A stretch of DNA of 64,000 bases from Planctomycetota bacterium (lineage in GTDB: Bacteria > Planctomycetota > UBA1135 > UBA2386), in the NCBI GenBank assembly GCA_021776805.1, contig JAJFFD010000054.1, positions 1 through 64,000 on the forward strand, read 5' to 3'. A model generated the notes under the pieces. The model was not told the DNA's origin and did no database searches. It saw only the letters and a list, made by a program, of their open reading frames with translations. Positions 50,515 through 59,998 of the stretch are shown piece by piece. How positions within the stretch are numbered: position 1 is the first letter of the stretch; the number at the start of each line of letters is the position of its first letter. Made by a program: the position numbers and the translations under genes.

Positions 50515-51615
50515 TCGGCGATCTTCTTTCCTTTTAGATAGCCCGCGATGAAACCGTCCAGGTCTCCGTCGAGGACGCCTTTGACATTCGAAGTCTCCAC
50601 TCCAGTCCGGAGGTCTTTGACCATCTGGTAAGGATGCACCACGTAGGATCGGATCTGATTGCCCCAGCTAATTGAGGCGCGATCCCCATAGAACTTGGCC
50701 AATTCGGCCTCTCGCTTGGCTTCTTCCAACTGGAACAGCTTGCTGCGCAGGGTCTTCATTGCCTGCGCCTTGTTCTTGTGCTGGCTGCGCTCGTTCTGAC
50801 ATGAAACCACCAGACCGGTTGGCAGGTGGGTCAGGCGCACCGCCGAGTCGGTCTTGTTGACATGCTGGCCACCCGCACCACTGGCGCGAAAAGTATCAAC
50901 CCGCAAGTCATCCTTGGGAATCTCAGCATCCTCGACGTCATCCATTTCAGGGACGACCTCAACTGAAGCGAAGGATGTCTGCCGCCGGGCGCGGCCATCG
51001 AATGGTGAGATTCGCACCAGACGATGCACTCCCTGCTCGGCCTTGAGATTGCCATAGCAGAAGGGGCCGTCGATGGTGATCGTCGCGCTGCGGATTCCGG
51101 CCTCTTCGGCCTTTTGAAAATCCTGCTCCTCCACCTTGAAGCCAGAATCCTCCGCCCAGCGCACATACATGCGCAGAAGCATCTGGGCCCAATCAGATGC
51201 ATCCACTCCGCCAGCCCCCGACTGAATGGTGAGGATGGCGTTCTTGTTATCATGCTCACCGCCGAGCATCAGCTGGAATTCGACCTTGTTGAGGATGTGG
51301 TCAACTTGCTTGACCAGGCTCTGTAAGTCTCCTTCCACCGAAGCTGGGTCCTCGGCTCCGAGCTCAATCCAGCCCTCGGCATCATCCAATAGAGAACGAA
51401 GCTGATCGATGGGCTCGACGACGGCGCCGGCCTTCTTCTTCAGATCCATCAGCTCCCTGGCGGCTTCTTGCTTGTCCCAGAAGCCGGGCTGACTCATCTG
51501 ATTCTCGATGTCACGGAGCTCACGGAGCCTCGCTTCATAGTCAAAGACTCACCTTCAGCTGTGACACGCGAAGTTCTGCTTGCTGCAAGGATTGGCGATG
51601 ATCGGCGAGAGTCAT
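50511..51615 (-). CDS. prfB: Peptide chain release factor 2, expressed by +1 programmed frameshift
   Basis: The product is about 367 residues, made by joining two frames: 24 codons from ATG 51615 to CTT at 51546-51544, then, skipping one base of the in-frame TGA, the long frame from GAC at 51542 down to 50511. The joined part reads DYEARLRELRDIENQMSQPGFWD, typical of RF2. Domain landmarks are the stop-codon-reading SPF in RISPFDGRARRQTSF and the GGQ in SGAGGQHVNKTDSAVRLTHLP. E. coli RF2 is 365 residues with its shift after codon 25, so the arrangement is conserved. It recognises UGA/UAA. First gene of the operon with purH and yggS. Confidence 0.95.
51540..51555 (-). promoter_or_regulatory. 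prfB +1 recoding site
   Basis: On the minus strand AAGGTGAGTCTTTGAC gives an internal Shine-Dalgarno-like AAGGTGA two bases before the slippery CTT, followed by the in-frame TGA stop and C. This is the classical RF2 autoregulatory signal (CUU-UGA-C): low RF2 allows slow termination and a +1 shift. Confidence 0.93.
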
Positions 51616-51793
51616 GGCGCACAGGCTAGCCTGCGAAGAGTTTTTTTGAAACGACCCAGACTGTGAACTCGCCTTGCCAGCGGCGAGCTTCGACTCTCCA
51701 CATATTCAGTCCAGATCAGGGACTTAGGTCAGTTCTGCCGCGTCCGAGTATCTCCATGCGCTGGCCCCGAGGGTCAGCATGAAGAGAAACACC

Positions 51794-51858
51794 TGAGCCG
51801 CGACGGGCTTGAGATTCGCCGACTTCGATCCTTTGCCTGCAGTTCCCGTCGCGGCTCA
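51794..51858. repeat. 14-bp perfect inverted repeat with 37-bp spacer
   Basis: TGAGCCGCGACGGG at 51794-51807 is exactly the reverse complement of CCCGTCGCGGCTCA at 51845-51858. It lies between pepP-like and prfB, both on the minus strand, 18 bp after the pepP stop. It may be a large terminator stem with an internal loop, or a dyad site. There is no U-run beside it. The rest of the 51616-51875 space holds nothing recognised. Confidence 0.6.
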
Positions 51859-51875
51859 CTTCATTTAAGCCGCTA

Positions 51876-53234
51876 CTAGCGCTTCTTCTCTGGGACGCCG
51901 ACCGAGATCTGGGCAACACCCGGATGCTTCATGAGTGCCTCGATCCCATCGGGAGTCGAGGGGAGATCGCCGGAGAGGTTGATATAGCCCTCGGCGGTCA
52001 CCAGGATCGTGTCCTCGATCCGGCAGCCCATCGACTCCTTCTCCAGGTAGGCGCCGGGTTCGACAGTGAGAATCATCCCTGGTTCGAGCCGGTCAGGGCC
52101 CATGTCATGGACCGCCAGACCAACGTGATGGCAGGGACCATGATCCACTCGGTAGCCCTTGGCCATGAGCAACTGGCCACAGGTCCGGCTCAGGTCACGG
52201 AGGCTCGCGCCTGGTCGGATCTTGGCCAGCAGGGCCGCCTGCACTTCGTGAACATCCGACACCAGCTTGCGCTGCGCGGGGGTGAACTTGCCGTTGGCAG
52301 GGAAGGTGCGGGTGACGTCCGTTGCATATCCATGCACCGTTGGACCGTAGTCCATAACGATCAGGTCCCCGTCCTGAACCTGACGGCTGTTGGCGTTGTA
52401 GTGCAGAATGCAACCATTGAGGCCAGATCCAACGATGGCGGCATAGGCATCTGGCCCCGCCCCCAGTCGCGAAAACACATATCGGGCCACGGCAGCGATC
52501 TGGAATTCGTACATCCCGGGCTCGGTGCTCTTCATGGCCTCGGCAAGACCCTGGACTGCAGCCTCAGTAGCGCTCTTCACCTGAGCGATCTCTTCGGGGC
52601 TCTTGATCCCCCGCATTTCGTTAAGGATGGGCGCGATGTCTTTCAGCTCGAGGTCAGGGAACTGCTCCTGCAGTCGCTCGGCGAGCTTGGCCTGGCGACC
52701 CGGGCGGCCGTCGAGAGGGTCTTGCTGACGGGCTCGCAGCGCCCCCGAGACAGAACTGATCGTGGCCGTTCGACCAGGCGAGGGACTGAGCAAGGTCCAA
52801 AGGACGGGCCGCTTACCATCCTCGCCCTTGACCAGGAGCTTCTCCAAGCGGCCGAGCAAGTCGCGGGAGTTGCCGACCTCGTCAAAGCGCGTCTCCTTGG
52901 CCGACTTCTCGCCAGGAGCGAGTCTGGCACCATCCCACTTGGCGGTGAAGCGATTGAATGGAGGCACGAGGAGAAGATCCTTCTTGCTCTCCGGGAAGAG
53001 CAGCATGGCCACGTCCGCTTCGCTGATCCCGGTGAGATAGAAGAACTCGTGATCCTGGTAGAAGGTCCCCATGTCCGCCTGCTTGGGTCCACCGCGAAGG
53101 AGGACCAGGCCAGATCCGATTTGGTCCATCAGCGCCATGCGTCTGGCTCGAAAGGACTCTGGGGAAGAAGCCGGCGGTGCTGGCTCCTGTGCAACTGCTA
53201 GGGAGGCAAGAAGGAGGAAGGCTGTGGCTCTCAT
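51876..53234 (-). CDS. Secreted Xaa-Pro aminopeptidase (M24B family)
   Basis: 452 residues. The signal peptide MRATAFLLLASLAVAQ is followed by an aminopeptidase P N-terminal domain (TFYQDHEFFYLTGISEADVAMLL) and the pita-bread domain from about residue 210. Metal ligands are recognisable: Asp in VMDYGPTVHG and DVTRTFPANG, His in HHVGLAVHD, Glu in LTVEPGAY and Glu in CRIEDTILV. It removes N-terminal residues preceding Pro, here outside the cytoplasm. Its start overlaps the stop of the upstream membrane-protein gene. Confidence 0.93.
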   Translation of the reverse strand: MRATAFLLLASLAVAQEPAPPASSPESFRARRMALMDQIGSGLVLLRGGPKQADMGTFYQDHEFFYLTGISEADVAMLLFPESKKDLLLVPPFNRFTAKWDGARLAPGEKSAKETRFDEVGNSRDLLGRLEKLLVKGEDGKRPVLWTLLSPSPGRTATISSVSGALRARQQDPLDGRPGRQAKLAERLQEQFPDLELKDIAPILNEMRGIKSPEEIAQVKSATEAAVQGLAEAMKSTEPGMYEFQIAAVARYVFSRLGAGPDAYAAIVGSGLNGCILHYNANSRQVQDGDLIVMDYGPTVHGYATDVTRTFPANGKFTPAQRKLVSDVHEVQAALLAKIRPGASLRDLSRTCGQLLMAKGYRVDHGPCHHVGLAVHDMGPDRLEPGMILTVEPGAYLEKESMGCRIEDTILVTAEGYINLSGDLPSTPDGIEALMKHPGVAQISVGVPEKKR

Positions 53235-54190
53235 GCGCTGGCTCTCGGGGAGGATCGCTCGATTGGATTGCTGACTCTACGTGCCAGATCCACCTCCGGC
53301 GGAGATTCTGTTTCCGCATTTTCTTCGCCACCGACCAGAAACTGCCGCGCGCTGAGCAGGCTTGCCAGCAGGACAATCTGCGCAGTGATCACCGCGAGCT
53401 GCCCAAAGAGCAGGCCCAAGGGAAGGTTCTGCTGGACTTCCAATGCCCAGGCGGTGCCCTCGCCGAGGAGGGAGGGGAGAGCCAGGAATGCGAAGCTCAG
53501 GGCCAGCACCATGAGCCCGGCGCGCAGAGGATGGCGAAGGGTCTTGCCCAAGGCCAGCCCCCATGCGAGCAGCGCTGAACGCTTGTCAGCTGTTGCGAGC
53601 TGGGCCATGGCAACCTTGCTCATGAACAAGAGCAGGATGAACAGCAGCCCTTCAACATAGAGGATGCCTTCGAGCACATGCGCCCAACGGATGTCGAAGA
53701 GCCATAGGGGCAGGGCCGTCGCTCCCGGATCCGCATCTCGCAATGGTCCCTCGACGAGCCAGGACCGGAATGCATCCGTGCCCCAGAAGATCAACGCCGC
53801 CGGTAGGAGTCCGATGATCAGCACGCGAAGATTGCGGAAGAAGAGCTTCCCTCCCGCTGCCAAGAATGCGGTGAAGCTGAAGATCAAATCACGGCGCATG
53901 GTCTTGAGAACAGCACCGGAGAGGAAGGCCCAGGCGATGATCATGAACAAGCTTCCACCAAGGAGAGTGCTTCCCAGACCAGGGTTCTGCCTGAAGAAAT
54001 CCTCATCGAGAGACTGATCCAGGAGGAAGCTCGCCCCCGGACTCTGGGCCATCTCCGCATCAAGGGCGAGATAGATCGAGTAGACGGTGATCAGAGCGGG
54101 GATGGTTACGAGTAGCCAGGCGAAGAGCCAGACACGCGGGTAACGCAGGGCCCTGCCGAGACTGCTGAGGACGATTGCAAGTGAGTGCAT
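53231..54190 (-). CDS. Multi-helix membrane protein, unknown
   Basis: 319 residues from ATG 54190, 11 bases after the M1 peptidase stop. At least six hydrophobic segments are visible (YPRVWLFAWLLVTIPALITVY, LLGGSLFMIIAWAFLSGAVL, VLIIGLLPAALIFWGTD, ILYVEGLLFILLLFMSKVAM, GLMVLALSFAFLALPSL, GLLFGQLAVITAQIVLLASLL). No motif names a transporter. It lies between two secreted peptidase genes in a three-gene unit, so it may belong to peptide processing at the envelope. The C-terminal tail is Glu/Arg-rich. Confidence 0.72.
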   Translation of the reverse strand: MHSLAIVLSSLGRALRYPRVWLFAWLLVTIPALITVYSIYLALDAEMAQSPGASFLLDQSLDEDFFRQNPGLGSTLLGGSLFMIIAWAFLSGAVLKTMRRDLIFSFTAFLAAGGKLFFRNLRVLIIGLLPAALIFWGTDAFRSWLVEGPLRDADPGATALPLWLFDIRWAHVLEGILYVEGLLFILLLFMSKVAMAQLATADKRSALLAWGLALGKTLRHPLRAGLMVLALSFAFLALPSLLGEGTAWALEVQQNLPLGLLFGQLAVITAQIVLLASLLSARQFLVGGEENAETESPPEVDLARRVSNPIERSSPRASA

Positions 54191-54201
54191 GGTTTGGTTT
54201 C

Positions 54202-56463
54202 TCAGCCGATGATGCCAGCGAAGGTGAGCCTGTTCTGTGCTTGCAGGAGCAAACGCAGACTGCGGTAGAGGGTCGGGTCTGAATTCTTCTCCGCCTGCCA
54301 AGAGTTATTGAGGAGATTGCTATCGATGAGGTATGCCCCCGCTGGCTCACAGGGCTCCTCGAACTCCTCGCCGCTTCCGGGTGTGCCCTCCGGTGGATCC
54401 ACCCAGACTTCCACGAGGGCGCCGTAGGTTGCTCCACTGTCATCCGTCACGAACTCAAACTCGAACCATGGCTCGCTGTTGTCTGCCGCGATGCTGCGGT
54501 AGACGGGCTCGCTGCGATCGGCGAAACGGAAGCGCAACTTGATTTCTGCCTGCACGGATCCGTAGCGACGCACAACAACACGATTGCTGCTGCCTTCGCC
54601 GTCTGCAGCTGTGACTGAGTGGATGCCGTAATCGAGAACCGCTTCGGCGCCGGTGATGTCGCGGAAGAACTTCGCCGCGCTGGCACCACATTCTGAATCC
54701 AACAGGCGCGCAAAGTCCTCCGTGCTCGGATGGCCGAAGCGCGACTGCGCATGGAAACGGCGCATGAAGGCCCACCATTTGTCGCGGCCAACCATGCGTT
54801 CGAGGGTGCGCATGATAGTCGCTGGTCGAGTGTAGCTGTTTACCGAGTAACTCTCGCGGCTGAGGTACTGCCAGCCGTCCTTGACCATCGGATCCGGGTT
54901 GTCCGCATCGAGGGTCCTATCGCGATCATTCCATCCATCCTGGAAGTATGCTTCGCGATAACCGCTGGCGAGAGGTTGGCCATAGAGAAGCTCCAAGAGG
55001 GGCGAGGACGGCAAGATGGTGCCATCAAACCTGATTGCACTCAGACCCTCCTGCCAGCTCTGGGGAAGCAAGCCAATCGGCAACGCGATCTTGCCCAAGC
55101 TCTGCGGAAGCAAGGCATCCTGCTTTGATGCCAGGGTGAGGAGGCCGTAGCTGCTGTTTTGGACAGGGCGTTCCTCTGGAGCCTTGCGCAGAAAGAGCTC
55201 CAGCCATTGCGCGCGACCTTCGCTATAGGTGTTCAGACCTTCGTCGAGCCAGGACTCTTCGAACTCGTTGTTGGCCGAGAGCCCATACCAGAATTGATGG
55301 CCGAACTCGTGAACGGTTACTGATTCTGGGCGAGAGACGCGGGGGTGCGGATAGAGGAGCGTGCCGCAGGTGAAAATCGTCGGGTACTCCATTCCGCCGC
55401 CAAGGCGTTGGCCAAGCATGTCGCTACCCGGGTCAACCGCGGTGACGGTGCCGTAGGGGTAGGGGCCGTAGCGTAGCCCGTAGAACTCCAGGGCGAGCTT
55501 GACCGCGTGCATGTGCCGTTGCACCTGCAGCTCGCTATCGTGCTGCGGATTCAGGAGCAGAATGATCTTGGTTTCTGGAAGATTGAAGTCCGCGACAGGC
55601 TTGCCCATGAGCGCCGCAACCGCTGGTGCGACTCCGCTGGGATCGTTCGCGGCAACAAAGGCCGGAAAGACCTCCTCGTGCACCCTGAAGTCCGGGTCAG
55701 CCACAAAGGCAAAGTCATGCACATCCTCAGCCAGAAATCGCAGGATCTTCTTACCGTCTCGGTTTTCCTCACCCTGCAGCTCGCCGGATGCGCCAACGAC
55801 ATAGTCGTCAGGCACCGTGATGCTGACCTCGTAGACTGAGAAGTCGGCAAAGAACTCGGTATTGCTATGAAACTGATGACAATTCCATAGGGCCTGGTCA
55901 CCGACCTGCTCGAGCACTCCGAGCTTCGGAAACCAATGCATGCCGAAGAAGCCGTTCTCAGGAATCCAACCGGTGCGCCTATAGGCCTTCGGCATTCGAC
56001 TCGTGAAGCTGCTATGCAAGGTAATCGAGGCCCCTGGCTCAAGGGCACGAGGCAGGGGCACGACCAGGACCGTGGCATCGTTCTCGTTGCCGTCATCCGG
56101 AGACTCTGTTCTGGGCTGCAAGTCGACGCGACCACCTGCGGTCTCGAGTTGCAGGCGATTGAGCTCGACGGATCCGAAATCACTCTCCTGCCATCGCGCT
56201 CGAAAAGCCGCGTCGGACTCGAGCATCAGGGTGGACTGCTTGTCCCTGAAGGCATTCAGGTACATGTGAAAGCGCAGCTCAGAGGTTGGCGCCGAGGTCC
56301 CGTTTTGCCAGGTGATGATCTGCTCCCCCTGCACAGTCCTCGTCTGCGGGTCCAGCTCCACGGACATGCGGTAGCTGCTGAGCCGCGGACTCCGCTCGGG
56401 CAGATCCTGGGCAAGGAGACTCAGGGCAGGGAGGAGGAGAACGGCGAGGGGGCTGCGAAGCAT
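54202..56463 (-). CDS. Secreted M1-family metallo-aminopeptidase
   Basis: 753 residues. The signal peptide is MLRSPLAVLLLPALSLLAQ. An N-terminal beta domain (YRMSVELDPQTRTVQGEQIITWQN) is followed by the catalytic domain with LGGGMEYPTIF in place of GAMEN, and the zinc site H385-E-F-G-H389 with E408 in WLDEG. The C-terminal part includes VMRTLERMVGRDKWWAFMRRF, usual for gluzincin M1 enzymes. It is probably periplasmic or secreted and cleaves N-terminal residues. First of the minus-strand peptidase operon. Confidence 0.94.
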   Translation of the reverse strand: MLRSPLAVLLLPALSLLAQDLPERSPRLSSYRMSVELDPQTRTVQGEQIITWQNGTSAPTSELRFHMYLNAFRDKQSTLMLESDAAFRARWQESDFGSVELNRLQLETAGGRVDLQPRTESPDDGNENDATVLVVPLPRALEPGASITLHSSFTSRMPKAYRRTGWIPENGFFGMHWFPKLGVLEQVGDQALWNCHQFHSNTEFFADFSVYEVSITVPDDYVVGASGELQGEENRDGKKILRFLAEDVHDFAFVADPDFRVHEEVFPAFVAANDPSGVAPAVAALMGKPVADFNLPETKIILLLNPQHDSELQVQRHMHAVKLALEFYGLRYGPYPYGTVTAVDPGSDMLGQRLGGGMEYPTIFTCGTLLYPHPRVSRPESVTVHEFGHQFWYGLSANNEFEESWLDEGLNTYSEGRAQWLELFLRKAPEERPVQNSSYGLLTLASKQDALLPQSLGKIALPIGLLPQSWQEGLSAIRFDGTILPSSPLLELLYGQPLASGYREAYFQDGWNDRDRTLDADNPDPMVKDGWQYLSRESYSVNSYTRPATIMRTLERMVGRDKWWAFMRRFHAQSRFGHPSTEDFARLLDSECGASAAKFFRDITGAEAVLDYGIHSVTAADGEGSSNRVVVRRYGSVQAEIKLRFRFADRSEPVYRSIAADNSEPWFEFEFVTDDSGATYGALVEVWVDPPEGTPGSGEEFEEPCEPAGAYLIDSNLLNNSWQAEKNSDPTLYRSLRLLLQAQNRLTFAGIIG

Positions 56464-56662
56464 GGCGATCCTTCTGAGGTGGCTGCGCCGCCTAGTCTAC
56501 TGCCGGGAGGCTCCCCGTTGAGAGAGGCCCGGGAATCGCGCCACAAGCTCCGTCTGCTCCGGGACTTCCGAGCTCCTGCCAGCCACACGCCAAACCGCAC
56601 AGAGCTTGCGCCTGCAGGGATGAGTAGAGGCTGGCACGCGGCCGGGGAAGCTGCCGGAGACC

Positions 56663-57082
56663 CTAGCCGGTCTTCGAGGCTGGCTGCTTGCTGTATCCTC
56701 GCTGGTGGGCCGCCTGATCCGCCGCCGCGTAGGACTTCAGCTTGTTGTACAGGGTCTTGGTGTCGATCCCCAAGATCTTGGCAGCACGAGTCTTATTGCC
56801 ACCAGTCGAACTCAGAACTCGTTCGATGTGACGTCTTTCGATCTCGGCCAGAGGCGTGCGAAGAATGTCACCGATGGGGTCGGCCTCGCCGATCAAGCGA
56901 CGCAGGGCAACAGAGTCCTCGGTGAGGACCATGTCGAATTCGCCCCCCTCGACCTTGCCACGAAACTCGTGGACGGACTCAGCAACAGTGACAATGCAGC
57001 TCCAGTCCCCGGCTTTGCTGCTAAGAGCGTGCGCCTTGGGGTCCGTGCTGGAGAAAACGAGCAGTCTTTTCCCTATGGACAT
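56663..57082 (-). CDS. Fis-type DNA-binding regulator with degenerate receiver-like domain
   Basis: 139 residues. The C-terminal ERRHIERVLSSTGGNKTRAAKILGIDTKTLYNKLKSY is the Fis helix-turn-helix found at the end of NtrC-type and RegA/PrrA-type regulators. The N-terminal about 65 residues (RLLVFSSTDPKAHAL, GGEFDMVLTED) hint at a shortened receiver without a clear phospho-site. There is no AAA+ domain, so it cannot itself drive sigma-54. It stands alone, 200 bp after the M1 gene start. Confidence 0.8.
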   Translation of the reverse strand: MSIGKRLLVFSSTDPKAHALSSKAGDWSCIVTVAESVHEFRGKVEGGEFDMVLTEDSVALRRLIGEADPIGDILRTPLAEIERRHIERVLSSTGGNKTRAAKILGIDTKTLYNKLKSYAAADQAAHQRGYSKQPASKTG

Positions 57083-57205
57083 GACAGTTTTGCGGGTGGT
57101 GCAGGACCGGGGGGGCGCACGCGGTCTTACGAACCTTCTCGATCGGGAGTCGATCTTAATCCGGGAATTTCAACGCCCTAGTCAGCTCAGGGCCAAAGGT
57201 CACAA

Positions 57206-58081
57206 TCAATTGCCAGGTCTTTGCTTCGGTGACACCGATACATCGCCTCGCGCGCACCAAAGACGCACTGGCGGGCCACCCCCAGCTACATTTCCAGCGG
57301 ATCTCATTCCGCGGCCATTTTCTTCTACCGGCAAGCCGTAGCTGTTCTTCCCTTCGCCAAACTCCGCTACCAGGTCCAGGCTAAATTCCGTGGTTGGTGG
57401 CATCCAAAATCGAATGGCGCCAGCCTCGACCAAGACTTCGACACCATTCGGACCGAGCTCTTCAAGATAGGCGAGCACGGTTCCATTCTTGGTTTCCAGA
57501 TTCAAGTCACCTCGGTGACCATCGACGACGCAACTACCGTCACCAGTAAACGCGCTCAGCGCACCTCGATTGTTGCTCAATTTGATCTCACCTGATCCGG
57601 TGTGCACTCGGACGGCAGCACGCCGACCATCCACTGCGCAGTGACCACGTGCAGTCTCGAGATCCAACGCGATCCCCGCAGGGACTTCCATGATGAGGCG
57701 CATGACCATCGCGCTGCGCTCTGGCTCCAGACCTACAGGCAAACCGGGAGGCTGGAGAATAATCTCACCCTCGCCCTCGCCTGCAGTTTGGATCAAGCGA
57801 AAGTCGAGAGCCTCGAGCTTCGCATAGTCTTCTTCGAGATCCGCCGCCAACAGGGACATGCCCTCCCGAATCTTGATCACGCCGGGCTCACCGGCACGAA
57901 TGGTGAGATTGCCAGCGGGGACACGAATGGTCAGCTTCTTGGTCCCATCCGGAACCTCATACTCACCGCTCATCGGGGTCTCGGATCTGTATCCAAGAGT
58001 CCCTTCGGCGCAAGAGAAGAGGAGAAGACAGAGAAGAATCGGCTGGAAGGTTCGGAGCTCAGGCATGGGATGACCGACCAT
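57206..58081 (-). CDS. DUF4097-like putative lipoprotein
   Basis: 291 residues from ATG 58081, chosen for the GGAGG seven bases upstream over ATG 58066. The start MVGHPMPELRTFQPILLCLLLFSC has a lipobox-like LFSC. The mature part is beta-helix-like, with repeated short strands (LTIRVPAGNLTIRAG, GHCAVDGRRAAVRVHTGSGEIKLSNNRG, GSCVVDGHRGDLNLETKNG), the DUF4097/adhesin-type pattern. It is divergent from the aspartic-protease fusion with 33 bp between starts. Confidence 0.72.
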   Translation of the reverse strand: MVGHPMPELRTFQPILLCLLLFSCAEGTLGYRSETPMSGEYEVPDGTKKLTIRVPAGNLTIRAGEPGVIKIREGMSLLAADLEEDYAKLEALDFRLIQTAGEGEGEIILQPPGLPVGLEPERSAMVMRLIMEVPAGIALDLETARGHCAVDGRRAAVRVHTGSGEIKLSNNRGALSAFTGDGSCVVDGHRGDLNLETKNGTVLAYLEELGPNGVEVLVEAGAIRFWMPPTTEFSLDLVAEFGEGKNSYGLPVEENGRGMRSAGNVAGGGPPVRLWCARGDVSVSPKQRPGN

Positions 58082-58114
58082 GGTATATCCTCCGGGCTGG
58101 CGATTCCCGATGTC

Positions 58115-59932
58115 ATGAAGCGCTGCCCTGAATGTCTGTCTGCAGTTGAGGAAACGGACAGCTCCTGTCCCCAATGCGGGGCATCCTTTGTGCGCAAGCG
58201 CAGAGGAGTCGTCGCCGGCCTGGGCATCCTCGGCCTGAGCCTCACTGTCGGCCTCGCTTGGTGGGCCTGGGGGAAGCTCCCGATGGACTCCGCATCGAGC
58301 TCGGCGGAGGGGCAAGCTGGCGAGTCGCGCCTAGCCGAGATTGCGCGACGGCAATCCTCCAGCGAGCTCGACGAGCCTGAGAACGAAACGAGACTCGAAG
58401 CCAACCACCTGCAATTCTTGGCCGGCAGTGGGAAGCCCTTCTCCGGTCTGCTCTTGGCAGGGGCGCAGACCTTGGTGTTCATAACCATGGAGGACTTCCC
58501 CATGAGCGGTGGGCTACAGGGGGATCCAGGAGCGATCGACTTCGATGTGGCTACCTACGACAGAGAACGTGGCTTCGTACTACTTGGCGCAGAGACCAAA
58601 GCCGCAGAGGGAACCCAAGCTCTCCCGCTCGGGGACTTCAGATCTCTCGCGATCGGCGAAGAGCTACGAGCCGTGACTCCCAGAGGCGAGAGCATCGGAA
58701 GTCTCTCGGTCGCATCTCGAGCAATGGATGGTCGACTGGAGCTGAACAAGCGGCTGGAGAGGGCGAGCGCCATCCTTGATCTCAGCGGCGGCGCGGTCGC
58801 CTACGCACTCGGCGGCCTGCGCGCGATGAGCCTCGAAGACCTGATTCCATGGATGCAGTACCGAGGCCTCCGAGAAGTCGAGGAGGTGCAGGCGGAACTG
58901 CGCAATCTGGACCCCGGGATGATCCTCCAGGCCCAAACGCGGATCCTCGCCGACATGAACGCGACCACGCAATCGATCCGTAAAGCGATCGAGGAAGTCC
59001 GTCGCGCCGGTCGCCTAGCCACGGACGCAGACATGGTCCGTCAGTTCATCGATGCGGAGAAGTACGGGCTGCAGAGACTCGTCCTCAACCTCTCCAACGA
59101 CGAGCCCGAGGAAGCAATCAGCATCCTGCGTGAGGGACTCGGCCTCTTTCCAGACGACCCCACTCTGCTTTCCCAGGCGGTGCAGTTGATGGCCATCCAC
59201 GGGGATCCCATGGAGGCTATCGCCCACTTCCGTCAGCTGCTGAGAGACCATCCAGAGAGGGGAAAGAGAGTGGCTGAATCCCTCGGCAGAGGACTCGCCG
59301 CCAAGGGAGCTCAGCTCGTGCAAGACGGTCGCTTCGAAGCAGGCCTGCAGCTTCTCGCCAGCGCATCGGAACTCTTCCCCCTGCGCGCCGATCTGCACAT
59401 GACCTATGCCCAGGCATTGAGCGCAGCTGGCCAGGATCAGGCTGCTCTCTCCCAGGCTCAAGAAGCGGCCCGTCTCGACCCAGCCTATGAACGTCAGCTG
59501 GCCACATTCAGCCGCAAGGCCCGTCCGCGCGGGCTCCGCCGGGGTAGTCGCCGAACCGAGATCCCCTTCGACCCACAGACCAACGTGATCCGGGCGGACG
59601 TAAAGATCGGTGGCTTTCCCCTGGAACTGGTCGTCGACACTGGCGCGAGCATCACCATCATCCCAGTAGACCTGGCCAAGCGCCTGAGCCTGATCGATGG
59701 CAGCAACCGTGGAGTGCGCGTGCAGACCGCCAGTGGCATGGCCGAGGGCCTGTTGGTCGAACTGCCGATCCTCCAGATCGGCCGCATCCAACTCCAGGGC
59801 CTGGAGGCGATCGCCCTCGATCTTCCTAACTCACTGCAAGGAAAGGGCTTGCTAGGAATGAATGCTCTCTCCCAGATGAACATGCAGATCGACAGCGAGC
59901 GGGGACGATTGATCCTCGGAGGGAAGCGCTAA
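58115..59932 (+). CDS. Zinc-ribbon/TM/helical-repeat/retropepsin-like aspartic protease fusion
   Basis: 605 residues from ATG 58115. Residues 1-22 form a zinc ribbon (CPECLSAVEETDSSCPQCG). A membrane helix follows (GVVAGLGILGLSLTVGLAWWAWG), then a TPR-like region (about 330-480: EAISILREGLGLFPDDPTLLSQAV, ADLHMTYAQALSAAGQDQAALSQAQEAARLDP). The C-terminal about 120 residues are a clan AA aspartic protease: LVVDTGASITIIP with Asp508 and a LLGMNALSQMNMQID ending like other bacterial retropepsin-like proteins. Because the ribbon precedes the TM helix it is cytoplasmic and the protease faces the periplasm. The upstream open frame to 57602 is antisense to the lipoprotein gene and was not included. 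Confidence 0.82.
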   Translation: MKRCPECLSAVEETDSSCPQCGASFVRKRRGVVAGLGILGLSLTVGLAWWAWGKLPMDSASSSAEGQAGESRLAEIARRQSSSELDEPENETRLEANHLQFLAGSGKPFSGLLLAGAQTLVFITMEDFPMSGGLQGDPGAIDFDVATYDRERGFVLLGAETKAAEGTQALPLGDFRSLAIGEELRAVTPRGESIGSLSVASRAMDGRLELNKRLERASAILDLSGGAVAYALGGLRAMSLEDLIPWMQYRGLREVEEVQAELRNLDPGMILQAQTRILADMNATTQSIRKAIEEVRRAGRLATDADMVRQFIDAEKYGLQRLVLNLSNDEPEEAISILREGLGLFPDDPTLLSQAVQLMAIHGDPMEAIAHFRQLLRDHPERGKRVAESLGRGLAAKGAQLVQDGRFEAGLQLLASASELFPLRADLHMTYAQALSAAGQDQAALSQAQEAARLDPAYERQLATFSRKARPRGLRRGSRRTEIPFDPQTNVIRADVKIGGFPLELVVDTGASITIIPVDLAKRLSLIDGSNRGVRVQTASGMAEGLLVELPILQIGRIQLQGLEAIALDLPNSLQGKGLLGMNALSQMNMQIDSERGRLILGGKR

Positions 59933-59998
59933 GCACGGAGTTTTAGGCAAGATCTGTCGTTTGAGCCCAGCCTTGGATGCCGAAGAGGCCTTGTGAGC

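Noticed and set aside
51924-53201. Plus-strand frame of 425 codons
   Set aside because: Mirror of the M24 peptidase; no coding features.
57602-58114. Upstream extension of the aspartic-protease fusion
   Set aside because: Antisense to the lipoprotein gene; the zinc ribbon directly after ATG 58115 marks the natural start.
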